In this document: piece by piece, positions 33,441-41,744 of the stretch | Numbering within the stretch: the stretch's first letter is position 1 | Layout of the letters: each line of letters begins with the position of its first letter | Origin: Ornithinicoccus hortensis | GTDB taxonomy: Bacteria > Actinomycetota > Actinomycetes > Actinomycetales > Dermatophilaceae | Reading direction: 5' to 3' | Assembly: GCF_006716185.1 (NCBI RefSeq) | Contig: NZ_VFOP01000001.1 | Coordinates: 2,604,001-2,668,000, forward strand | DNA: 64,000 nt | Notes under the pieces: model-generated | The model's database searches: none | Told to the model about the DNA's origin: nothing | Seen by the model: the letters and a program-made list of their open reading frames with translations, nothing else | Made by a program: the position numbers and the translations under genes

Positions 33441-35583
33441 ATGCCGCAGCCCACACCCTCAGTGCACCGCTTGGCCACCGCGAGGTTGTCCGTCCAGGGA
33501 GCCGATCCGTACCTGTCCCGGCTGCTGGCGACCATCACGACGGACGGAAGGGCCGCGGCCGGGGCCGTCGCCGAGCATCTGGAGTTCGTCCTCGGCACCG
33601 ACGTTGCGGTGGTGGAGAAGGACGACGGCGCGTGGCGCCACCTCGGCGGGTCCCTGCCGCTGCCCGAGACTTCAGCCTCGCCCCTGCTTGACGATTCCGT
33701 CGTCACCCAGGTGGGAGGCGGCCCCGTGGCGGTGCTGGGTGCCGAGGCCTTTGACCAACCGATGGTGGACACCATCCGACAGGCCTGCGCCTGGGTGGCG
33801 CTCCACCTGGCCGCGGATGTTGCGGGGAGCGCGGCGGATGATGCAGCACGGGAAGCGCGGGTGGTGCGGGCGGTCTCCGAGCAGATGCGCTCCGTGGACG
33901 ACCTGGACCAGGTGCTGCACTCCATCGCGACCCGGACGCTGGACCTGCTCGGCGCTGACATCTGCGGGGTCCTGCTCCGCCACGAGGAGGAGTTGGTGAT
34001 GACCGCCTGCGTCGGCCACACGATGGCCGACACGGCCTGCCTGCGGATGGCCCGTGGGCAGGGAGTGGCGGGCAAGGTGTTCGAGACGGGGCGTCCGAGC
34101 AAGATCGACGACTACCTGGCCGACCACACGATCAGCTCGGACTTCATGTCGTTGGCGGCGCAGGAGGCCACCCGGTCGGCGTTGGCCGTTCCGTTGACCT
34201 TGCGGGGTGACCTGATCGGTGTGTTGGAGGTATGGCGACGGCGGGCCTCGGTGTTCACGAGCCAGGAGGTCCAGCGGCTCGTCACCCTGGCCGACTTCGC
34301 GTCCATCGCGATCGACAAGGCCCGTCTCTACGACCAGCAGCAGGTGATGCTGCGGGACCTGGCCGAGGCCCGGGTCGAGCTCGAGCACAAGGTCGAGGTC
34401 TTCAGCAGGACCGCCAGCGTCCAGGAGGCCGTGGATCGCCTCGTCCTTGGCGGGGCCACCTACGCGGCCATCGCCGCGGCCGTGCACGATGAACTCGGTG
34501 GCGTGGTCGCCGTCTACGGTCCGGAGGGTGCCAACGTCGCCCTGCGGCCCCACGGCGCACGGGTGCCGGCCACCTACTCCTGCCGGTCGGGAGCCGGTGC
34601 CCACCGGCCCGAGGGCAACGGCTGGGCACACCCGATCGTGGCGGACCAGGAGTATGTCGGCTCGGTCCTGCTCCTGGACAGCCAGGTGCACGACGACGTC
34701 GTGGCAGTGGCCGTGAGCCAGGTGGCGATGGCCTGCGCCCTGACCCACCTCCAGCAGCAGGCATCGAGCAGGGCCCGCGACGAGGCCCTGGAGCAGTCCC
34801 TCTGGGACCTGCTGCAGGGGCCGATCGAGCACCGGATGGCGGCGCGGAGCCGGGTTCGGCGGCTCGGCATCGACCTCGAGGGTCCGCTCCAGGTGGTGCG
34901 GGCACAGATCATCGGGCTTGCCTCCCACGCCTCGAACACCGCGGCCGTGGATCGGATGACCCACGAGATCGTCCGCGCGATCCGTACCTCTCCGGCGACC
35001 CCACGGCATACCCTCGTCGGGTTGCGCGGCGACCAGTTGGTAGCGGTAGTCCCCGCTCATGACGCCGCCGGCATCCGGGATCTCATCGGACAGTGGGGTC
35101 GCGCGGCGCTCGCCGTGGGTGAGGGCGTCGGTCTCTCCTGGGGCGTGAGCCGGGCCAAGACGGATCCGTTCGCCCTTGCGGCGGCGTCCGACGAGGCGGT
35201 GACGGCGCTCACGGCGGCGCTACGTCTGGAGTCGGAGACGGTCGCCCTCTTCGACGAACTCGGGATCGTCCGCCTGCTGCTCGGACGCGACTCCGACCCG
35301 GACATGCGTCGCTTCCTCGATGAGGTGACGGGTCCGCTGCTGAGCTACGACCGGGAGCAGGGAGGGGCGCTCGTGGCGACCTTGCGCGCCTACTTCGATG
35401 CCAACTGTTCCCCAGAAGGTCGCGGCGGAGCGGCTGTTCATCCACCACAAGACGATGCGCTACCGACTGGAGCGCGTGCGACAACTGACCGGCCTCGACC
35501 TGAGCCGCCACGACGACCGGCTCCGGGCGGACATCGCGCTGCGGATTCTGCAGACCAACGAGGTTCCCCCCACGCAGGGATAG
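33441..35583 (+). pseudogene. GAF/PucR-type transcriptional activator with +1 frameshift
   Basis: The frame from ATG 33441 encodes an N-terminal sensory region, a GAF domain (about 155-300: HSIATRTLDLLGADICGVLL, ARGQGVAGKVFETGRP, SALAVPLTLRGDLIGVLEVW) and a CdaR-like GGDEF-derived domain (about 470-610). At CCCC (35410-35413) the frame is lost. Without one of these bases the protein would continue into VAAERLFIHHKTMRYRLERV, the PucR-type C-terminal helix-turn-helix, and end at 35583 (about 713 residues). As written, the original frame runs on to 35681 as non-homologous sequence and lacks the DNA-binding domain. It may be a sequencing error, a real inactivation or a programmed +1 shift. It is the last gene of the BMC operon and the natural candidate to bind the GGACAA-N15-TTGTCC operators. 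Confidence 0.85.
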
Positions 35584-35604
35584 GGGCGTCTCCCTGGGGG
35601 TTCG

Positions 35605-35934
35605 TCAGGAGGCTGGGGCGGGACGGGTCGCGAACATGGTCGCGAGCTCGGCTTCGACCGTGGCGTCGGGGCGGGCGATGACCTCGGTCCACACGAGGTC
35701 GCCGATAGCCCTCGCCACGGCACCACCGGCGTCGACGGCCGCCTGGACCGCCCCCACATCACCGCGGACCGCCACGGTCACCTGCCCGCTGCGCAGCACC
35801 CGGTGCCCCATCAGGACGACGTTGGCCGCCTTGACCATCGCGTCCGCCGCCTCGACAGCGCCCACCAGTCCCCTGGTCTCGACCAGGCCCAGCGCCGCAC
35901 CCGACCACACCGATCCGTCTGCACCTTCGCCCAT
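35605..35934 (-). CDS. BMC-H shell protein 2
   Basis: The 109-residue single-domain BMC hexamer is very similar to BMC-H 1 ([35 protein letters not shown]), but its pore loop reads RVLRSGQ rather than KEIGGGL, which should change pore charge and selectivity. It lies on the opposite strand, convergent with the regulator gene, and has its own promoter region with a third copy of the shared operator. I use ATG 35934, preceded by AGGAAGG; the open frame extends upstream to 36111 without BMC character. Confidence 0.95.
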   Translation of the reverse strand: MGEGADGSVWSGAALGLVETRGLVGAVEAADAMVKAANVVLMGHRVLRSGQVTVAVRGDVGAVQAAVDAGGAVARAIGDLVWTEVIARPDATVEAELATMFATRPAPAS

Positions 35935-35963
35935 GGCTGCACCTTCCTCGTGGTTCGACGTCC

Positions 35964-36029
35964 ACGGTAGGACCGTGCGGGCGTTCAGGCCTCGTCCCTC
36001 CGGGAGCATGCCGAGGGTGCAGGTTGTCC
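35964..36029 (-). promoter_or_regulatory. Operator 3 (one strong, one weak arm) and promoter of BMC-H 2
   Basis: On the minus strand GGACAA (36029-36024) is followed, after 15 bases, by TGCTCC (36008-36003), which matches TTGTCC at four of six positions. A -10-like TACCGT (35969-35964) lies 60 bases from the operator start, the same offset as at operators 1 and 2. The arrangement upstream of a BMC-H gene supports a shared regulator, although this copy is weaker. Confidence 0.6.
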
Positions 36030-36305
36030 CCCGGGATCCGAGTGCCCCTCGACGGCGGTCGTACCCCGGACGGTGCCGGCCCTGCCTCCTGCTTGGAGCT
36101 CTACGATCCACTCCTCCAGTGCGAGCCCGGCTTCGGGGTTCACCAGCGCGACGGACTGGATCTGAACGGGACGGTCGGAAGTGTTCTGAAACTCATCGAC
36201 GCTCACCATCGGATGCTGATCGGCAGCCACGTCAAGACATACGGCCACATTCACGTTCAGGCCCTCGAGCGCTTCCGACTGACCAAACGGGGTGCCCCGG
36301 CGCAT
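35985..36305 (-). pseudogene. Remnant of a secreted or surface protein gene
   Basis: A 106-codon open frame contains a believable protein-like core ([23 protein letters not shown] followed by [11 protein letters not shown], in pieces) resembling the beta-sandwich repeats of actinobacterial exported proteins (FxNTGDxPVxIxxVxLVxPEG). It has no signal peptide, no good start and degenerates at both ends, so it looks like a fragment. By eye it is less GC-rich than its neighbours. Its 3' part overlaps operator 3. The remaining bases up to the tRNA (36306-36473) show no gene or clear structure. Confidence 0.45.
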
Positions 36306-36473
36306 CCGGCACCGAGTAACGCCACGGCCCCGAGGGATGATCCTCCTGACGCTGGTGCGGTTGCGCCGGGGGCGAGCCGCCGCGCGGGCCTCCGAAGTAT
36401 GAACTCCTTGCGGCCGGACAGAGCCGCGCGGAAGTGGAGTCGTGTTCCCCTAGGTCAGATGCTTGAGAGTGGG

Positions 36474-36547
36474 TGGACGTGAAGGGACTCGAACCCCTGA
36501 CCTCTCGCGTGTGAAGCGAACGCTCTAACCAACTGAGCTACACGTCC
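36474..36547 (-). tRNA. tRNA-Val (anticodon CAC)
   Basis: On the minus strand the sequence folds as a cloverleaf: acceptor GGACGTG with CACGTCC, D-arm GCTC...GAGC, anticodon stem TTCGC/GCGAG around the loop TTCACAC (anticodon CAC), and a T-arm with GGTTCGAGTCC. The discriminator base is A and the 3' CCA is not encoded. Confidence 0.95.
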
Positions 36548-36621
36548 ATGTTGCGGCAGGTAATGTAACCCGCCGCGGCGCGCCCATCCTAATCGACGGG
36601 CTCAGCCGTCGAGCAGCCCGT

Positions 36622-37524
36622 TCACGGGTCGAGCCGCTCCGCACCCAACCGGGCGAAGATCTCCGCCGCCCGGGCGGTCACCGGGCCGGGCGCCGGGTCG
36701 AAGTCCCGGTCGGCCAGGCCCGGTGCCGGCAGGCGCCCGGCCAGGGTCTCGACGTCGGCGGCCACCCGGACGGCGGCGACCGCCTGGACGTCCCGCGTGC
36801 TGGAGGTGAGGAACGCCTCGTCGCAGTCGGCCAGGACCGACAGCGGCAGCCGCTCCTCGCGGACCTCGACGCCCTCCTCGCGCAGCCACTCGATGGTCAG
36901 CGCCCGGGTGATCCCGGCCAGCGGCCCGGCCTCGAGCGGCGGGGTCGAGACGACGTCGCCGCGGACCACGAAGATGTTGGAGCCGGTCCCCTCGCAGAGT
37001 TCACCGGCGGTGTTGGCGAAGATCGCCTCGGTGCCACCCAGCGCCTTGGCCGTCGCGAGGGCGACGACGTTCTCGGCATACGAGGTCGTCTTCAGCCCGA
37101 CCGTGGCGGCACGTTCGTTGCGCACCCACGGGACCACCGCGATCGTGGTGCTGGCGGCGGCCCGGGGCTGCTCCCCGGCGGTCACGATGTAGGTCATCGG
37201 CCCCCCGAGGCGGTCCGATCCGAGCGGCCCCGCTCCCCCGGTGATCGTGTAGCGCAGCCGACCGAAGGCGATCGGGCCGTCGGCCAGCACGGCCTCGATC
37301 CCCTCCGCCACTCGGGCGCGGTCCAGCGCTGGCAGGCCCAGGCCCGCCAGGGAGCGGTCCATCCGGTCGTGGTGCCGGGTCAGCGCGAAGACCTCCCCGT
37401 CCACGATCTTGGCGGTCTCGAAGACGCCGTCACCTACGGTGACGCCATGGTCGAGGGCGGCGATCGCCGGCCCCTCGTCCACGCGCCGGCCGTCCACCCA
37501 CACCCTGATCTGGTCTGTGCTCAT
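36622..37524 (-). CDS. Class IV aminotransferase-fold enzyme, aminodeoxychorismate lyase-like
   Basis: The 300-residue PLP enzyme belongs to the fold-type IV group with BCAT, D-amino-acid transaminase and PabC: DHGVTVGDGVFETAKI near the N-terminus, the lysine region GLKTTSYAENVVALATAKALG, and CEGTGSNIFVV with the PLP-phosphate-contacting segment. Actinobacterial proteins with this layout are usually annotated 4-amino-4-deoxychorismate lyase, which makes 4-aminobenzoate for folate, but a D-amino-acid transaminase cannot be excluded. It lies 75 bases beyond the tRNA and is divergent from pta. Confidence 0.8.
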   Translation of the reverse strand: MSTDQIRVWVDGRRVDEGPAIAALDHGVTVGDGVFETAKIVDGEVFALTRHHDRMDRSLAGLGLPALDRARVAEGIEAVLADGPIAFGRLRYTITGGAGPLGSDRLGGPMTYIVTAGEQPRAAASTTIAVVPWVRNERAATVGLKTTSYAENVVALATAKALGGTEAIFANTAGELCEGTGSNIFVVRGDVVSTPPLEAGPLAGITRALTIEWLREEGVEVREERLPLSVLADCDEAFLTSSTRDVQAVAAVRVAADVETLAGRLPAPGLADRDFDPAPGPVTARAAEIFARLGAERLDP

Positions 37525-37614
37525 GGGGCCAGCCTGTCACGACCCGCTGAGCGGCCGGGTGGGCGTCCGTCGCTCGGGTGTCGGCAGGGTGGGCTTGCCG
37601 CTAGATTCGGACCC

Positions 37615-39681
37615 GTGACCACGAGCCTCTACCTGGCCTCCGCGGAGTCCCGCTCCGGCAAATCCGCCGTTGCCCTGGGGATCCTGGCGCAGCTGACCCG
37701 CCTCGGTGGCCGGGTCGGGGTGTTCCGGCCGATCGTCCGCGCCGATGTCACCGACCCCCTGCTGGACCTGCTGCTGCCCCACGCCAGCTCCCCGTTGGGT
37801 GTCTCCGAGGCGGTGGGCACCACCTATGAGCGGGTGCACGCGGGTGCGGACGCCGCGGTGGGGCTGGTGGTCGACCGGTTCCACGCGTATGCCGAGGCGC
37901 ACGACACCGTGCTCGTCGTCGGCTCGGACTTCACCGACATCCCGGGGCCGACCGAGTTCTCCGTGAACGCGAGCATCGCGGCCAACATCGGTGCCCCGAT
38001 GCTGCTGGTCATCCCCGGCATCGAGCGGTCGCCGTCCGAGGTCGTGACGGCCGCGGGCCTGACCGCGCACGAGGCGCGGCTCCGGCACGCCCGGGTGCTG
38101 GCGGTCATCGCCAACCGGGTCGCCGCGGAGGACGTGGACGAGGTGCGGGCGGGACTGGCCGAGCAGTTCGGCGACGAGGAGACCTTCGTCCTGCCGACTG
38201 ACCCGGTCCTGGCCGCGCCGACCGTGCGGGACCTGATGGGCGCCACCGACGGCACCCTGTTGCTGGGCGAGGACCACCTGCTGGACCGGGAGGCGAGGAG
38301 CCTGATCGTGGCCGGCATGACGATGCCCAACGTGCTGGAGCGCCTGACCGAGGGCGCCGTCGTGATCTGCCCCAGCGACCGCGAGGAGGTCCTGATCGCC
38401 GCGCTCCAGGCGCACGCGGCCAGCACCTTCCCCACCCTCGCGGGTGTCATCCTGAACGGCGGGTTCGAGCTGAGCCCGCAGGTGAAGCGGCTGGTCGACG
38501 GTCTCGGGGTGCACCTGCCGGTGGTGACCACCGCCGGGGGCACCTTCGTCACCGCTGCCGCCTGCCACAACGCCCGGCCCCGGATCGGGTCCGGCTCGCT
38601 GCGCAAGAAGGAGGCGGCCGTCGGCGCCGTCGAGGCGCACCTCGACGTCGCCTCGCTGCTCCCCCAGGCGGCCGAGCACGCCTCGGGCGTGGTCACGCCG
38701 CTGATGTTCGAGCACCAGCTCACCGAGTGGGCCCGGGATGCCGACGCCCACATCGTGCTCCCCGAGGGCGGCGAGGAACGCATCATGCGCGCCGCGGAGA
38801 TCCTGCTCGGCCGGGGCGTGGCCCGTCTGACGCTGCTGGGCAAGGAGGAGGAGATCCGGTCCCGCGCGGCGAGCCTCGGCATCCGGATCGAGGACGTGCA
38901 GGTGCTCGACCCGACGACCGACGAGCGGCGGGAGCGCTTCGCCCGGCGGTATGCCGAGCTGCGGGCCCACAAGGGGATGACCGTCGAGCTCGCCCGGGAC
39001 ACGATGACGGACCCGGCATACTTCGGCACGCTCATGGTGCTGGACGACGAGGCCGACGGCATGGTGTCCGGCTCCATCACCACCACCGCCCACACGATCC
39101 GGCCGGCGCTGGAGGTGATCCGCACGGTGGAGGGGGTCTCCGTGGTCTCCTCGGTCTTCTTCATGTGCCTGGCCGACCAGGTCCTGGTCTACGGCGACTG
39201 TGCGGTCAACCCCGACCCCACGGCCGAGCAACTGGCCGACATCGCGGTCTCCTCGGCGGCGACCGCCGCGCAGTTCGGGGTGGAGCCGCGCGTGGCGATG
39301 CTCTCCTATTCCACCGGAGGCTCCGGCAGCGGGGCCGACGTGGAGAAGGTGCGGGCGGCCACCGATCTGGTCCGGCAGCGGGCGCCCGAGCTGTCGGTCG
39401 AGGGTCCGATCCAGTACGACGCGGCCGTCGACGCGGCCGTGGCCGCCACCAAGCTCAAGGGCTCCCTGGTGGCCGGGCGGGCGACCGTCCTGGTCTTCCC
39501 GGACCTGAACACCGGCAACAACACCTACAAGGCGGTGCAGCGCAGCGCCCAGGCGGTCGCCGTCGGGCCGGTGCTGCAGGGCCTGAACAAGCCGGTCAAC
39601 GACCTCTCCCGCGGCGCCACCGTCCGCGACATCGTCAACACCGTGGCCATCACCGCCATCCAGGCCAAGGGGGCCCGATGA
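37615..39681 (+). CDS. pta: Phosphate acetyltransferase, long form with DRTGG domain
   Basis: The 688-residue long-form Pta has an N-terminal P-loop-like BioD-type domain (YLASAESRSGKSAVALGIL), a DRTGG region (about 220-330), and the C-terminal acyltransferase domain (about 360-688: LTLLGKEEEIRSRAASLGI, the DGMVSGSITTTAHTIRPAL active-site stretch, and FPDLNTGNNTYKAVQRSAQAVAVGP in pieces). It interconverts acyl-CoA and acyl phosphate. I choose GTG 37615, since upstream codons lie in the divergent promoter region. The stop overlaps the ackA start (ATGA). With no PduL-type enzyme in the BMC operon, this cytosolic pair could handle acyl-CoA leaving the compartment. Confidence 0.94.
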   Translation: MTTSLYLASAESRSGKSAVALGILAQLTRLGGRVGVFRPIVRADVTDPLLDLLLPHASSPLGVSEAVGTTYERVHAGADAAVGLVVDRFHAYAEAHDTVLVVGSDFTDIPGPTEFSVNASIAANIGAPMLLVIPGIERSPSEVVTAAGLTAHEARLRHARVLAVIANRVAAEDVDEVRAGLAEQFGDEETFVLPTDPVLAAPTVRDLMGATDGTLLLGEDHLLDREARSLIVAGMTMPNVLERLTEGAVVICPSDREEVLIAALQAHAASTFPTLAGVILNGGFELSPQVKRLVDGLGVHLPVVTTAGGTFVTAAACHNARPRIGSGSLRKKEAAVGAVEAHLDVASLLPQAAEHASGVVTPLMFEHQLTEWARDADAHIVLPEGGEERIMRAAEILLGRGVARLTLLGKEEEIRSRAASLGIRIEDVQVLDPTTDERRERFARRYAELRAHKGMTVELARDTMTDPAYFGTLMVLDDEADGMVSGSITTTAHTIRPALEVIRTVEGVSVVSSVFFMCLADQVLVYGDCAVNPDPTAEQLADIAVSSAATAAQFGVEPRVAMLSYSTGGSGSGADVEKVRAATDLVRQRAPELSVEGPIQYDAAVDAAVAATKLKGSLVAGRATVLVFPDLNTGNNTYKAVQRSAQAVAVGPVLQGLNKPVNDLSRGATVRDIVNTVAITAIQAKGAR

Positions 39682-40874
39682 GCACCGACCGTCCCGTCCT
39701 CGTCATCAACGCCGGCTCCTCCTCGCTGAAGTACCAACTCGTCCGCCCCGGGTCCGGCGCCTCCCTTGCGACCGGGCTGGTCGAGCGGATCGGCCTGGAC
39801 GGCGGCCGGGTCACGCATGCCGCCCACGGGCAGGAGCATGCGACGCCGGTCGACGTGCCGGACCACCACCGTGCCTTCGAGGTGCTGCGGGCCCAGTTCG
39901 CCGAGTACGGCCCGGACCTGGCGCAGGAGCCCCCGGTCGCGGTCGGGCACCGGGTGGTGCACGGCGGATCCCGGTTCGCCTCGACCGTGCTCATCGACGA
40001 CGAGGTCCTCGAGGCGCTGCGCCGCCTGGTGCCGCTCGCGCCGCTGCACAACCCGGGCAACATCGCCGGGATCGAGGTCGCGCGGGAGGCCTTCCCGGAC
40101 CTGCCGCAGGTGGCGATCTTCGACACCGCCTTCCACCAGACGATGCCCCCGGCCGCCTACACGTATGCCGTGCCGCGCGCCTGGCGGGAGGAGCACGGGG
40201 TCCGGCGGTACGGCTTCCACGGGACCTCCCACGACTACGTGGCCCGGCGCACCGCCGCCCTGCTGGGTCGCCCCGCGGAGGAGGTCGCGGTCGTCGTGCT
40301 GCACCTGGGCAACGGGGCCAGCGCCACGGCGGTCCTGGACGGCCGCAGCGTCGACACCACCATGGGGCTCACCCCCCTGGAAGGTCTGGTCATGGGCACC
40401 CGGGGCGGTGACCTGGACCCTGGCGTTGGCGGACACCTGGCCCGGGTGGCCGGCGTCGGCATCGAGGACTTCGATCGGGCCCTCAGCAAGGAGTCCGGGC
40501 TGCTCGGGCTCACGGGCAGCAGCGACTTCCGGGAGGTCATGGCGAGGCGTGCCGCCGGCGACCCGGACGCCACCCTGGCCTTCGACGTCGTGGTGCACCG
40601 GCTGGTGCGCTACCTCGGGGCCCTCGCGCTCGTCATGGGGCGCTTGGACGCCGTGACCTTCACGGCCGGCATCGGGGAGAACAACGCCGAACTGCGGTCG
40701 GCCGTGCTGTCCCGGGCGGGCCTGCTCGGCATACGGCTCGACGAGTCCGCCAACGGCGCCGCAGACGGCGAGGCGAGGATCAGCACCGTGGACAGCCCGG
40801 TCGCGGCCTTCGTGGTGCCCACCAACGAGGAGTGGGAGATCGCCCGTCAGGCGGCGGCGCTGCTGGAGGGCTAG
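39678..40874 (+). CDS. ackA: Acetate kinase
   Basis: The 398-residue kinase has all family motifs: NAGSSSLKYQL at the start, GHRVVHGG, HNPGNIAGIE, GFHGTSHDYVARR, LGNGASATAV, GTRGGDLDPG and FTAGIGENNAELR. It converts acetyl phosphate and ADP to acetate and ATP (or the reverse). It is translationally coupled to pta through ATGA overlap, forming the standard overflow-acetate or acetate-assimilation module. Confidence 0.97.
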   Translation: MSTDRPVLVINAGSSSLKYQLVRPGSGASLATGLVERIGLDGGRVTHAAHGQEHATPVDVPDHHRAFEVLRAQFAEYGPDLAQEPPVAVGHRVVHGGSRFASTVLIDDEVLEALRRLVPLAPLHNPGNIAGIEVAREAFPDLPQVAIFDTAFHQTMPPAAYTYAVPRAWREEHGVRRYGFHGTSHDYVARRTAALLGRPAEEVAVVVLHLGNGASATAVLDGRSVDTTMGLTPLEGLVMGTRGGDLDPGVGGHLARVAGVGIEDFDRALSKESGLLGLTGSSDFREVMARRAAGDPDATLAFDVVVHRLVRYLGALALVMGRLDAVTFTAGIGENNAELRSAVLSRAGLLGIRLDESANGAADGEARISTVDSPVAAFVVPTNEEWEIARQAAALLEG

Positions 40875-41074
40875 CGGGTCCCCCGGCGGCGGAAGCCGCC
40901 GACCCACAGGGTCAGGGCGATCCCGCAGATCAGCCCGAGGCCGAAGGCGGGCACCAGGTAGTTCATCCGCCACCACAGCATCCGCAGCCCCCACCAGGCG
41001 AAGAACAGCACCACCGCCGTGATCAGCACCGTCCACCCCGCGCGACTCACCAGCACCGCTCCGTCCCCGTCCAC
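40871..41074 (-). CDS. Small two-helix membrane protein
   Basis: A 67-residue open frame from GTG 41074 (longer starts are possible up to 41107) encodes two hydrophobic helices, about residues 10-32 and 36-57, and a basic C-terminus ending RRRGTR. It is convergent with ackA, overlapping its stop by four bases. No family is recognised. The hydrophobic pattern supports a real protein, but the start and expression are uncertain. Confidence 0.5.
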   Translation of the reverse strand: MDGDGAVLVSRAGWTVLITAVVLFFAWWGLRMLWWRMNYLVPAFGLGLICGIALTLWVGGFRRRGTR

Positions 41075-41106
41075 ATGCCGCCAGCCTACGGTGCGATGAT
41101 GCGGCA

Positions 41107-41601
41107 ATGCCGCACCGTCCGCCCGAGCCCACCGACCTGACCCACCTGCGCCGCTGCGTCGAGCTGGCGCGCGAGGCGCTCGCCGCCGGTGACGAGCCGT
41201 TCGGCTCGGTCCTAGTCACCGGGGACGGCGAGGTGGTCTTCGAGGACCACAACCGGGTCGCCGACGGCAACCACACCCGCCACCCGGAGCTGGCCGCCGC
41301 ACTCTGGGCGGTCGAGCACCTCACCGAGGCGGAACGCTCGGCCGCGACGGTGTACACCTCCGGGGAGCACTGCCCCATGTGTGCCGCCGCGCACGCCTGG
41401 GTCGGCCTCGGCACGATCGTGTATGCCGTGTCCTCGGCCCAGCTGACCGCGTGGCAGGAGTCGTGGGGGGCCGCTCCGGGGCCGGTCGCCCCGCTGCCGG
41501 TCGAGCAGGTGGCGCCGGGCGTCGAGGTCGTGGGCCCCGCGCCCGAGCTGGAGGAGCAGATGCGCGAGCTGCACCGGTCCCGGTTCGACCGGGACCGGTG
41601 A
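41107..41601 (+). CDS. Cytidine/deoxycytidylate deaminase-family nucleoside deaminase
   Basis: The 164-residue protein belongs to the zinc-dependent CMP/dCMP deaminase superfamily. The zinc site is HTRHPELAA (HPE in place of the usual HAE, with the catalytic glutamate kept) and SGEHCPMCAAA (PCxxC-type, CPMC). The pattern is closer to guanine-deaminase or free-standing nucleoside-deaminase groups than to tRNA-adenosine deaminase TadA. It would hydrolyse an amino group from a base or nucleoside. It is a single gene, divergent from the small membrane protein. Confidence 0.82.
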   Translation: MPHRPPEPTDLTHLRRCVELAREALAAGDEPFGSVLVTGDGEVVFEDHNRVADGNHTRHPELAAALWAVEHLTEAERSAATVYTSGEHCPMCAAAHAWVGLGTIVYAVSSAQLTAWQESWGAAPGPVAPLPVEQVAPGVEVVGPAPELEEQMRELHRSRFDRDR

Positions 41602-41744
41602 GGCCCGCCGCCCGTCGTCACCTGTCGGGGACGCGGGCCGTCGGCTGAGCGCGATCCCGCGGTCCAGGGCGTTCCGGGTCCTCGCCGCGGCGGGGCCGCC
41701 CGCCTATGCTGAGGGACACGCCACGACCCCACAGGCAGGCAGCG

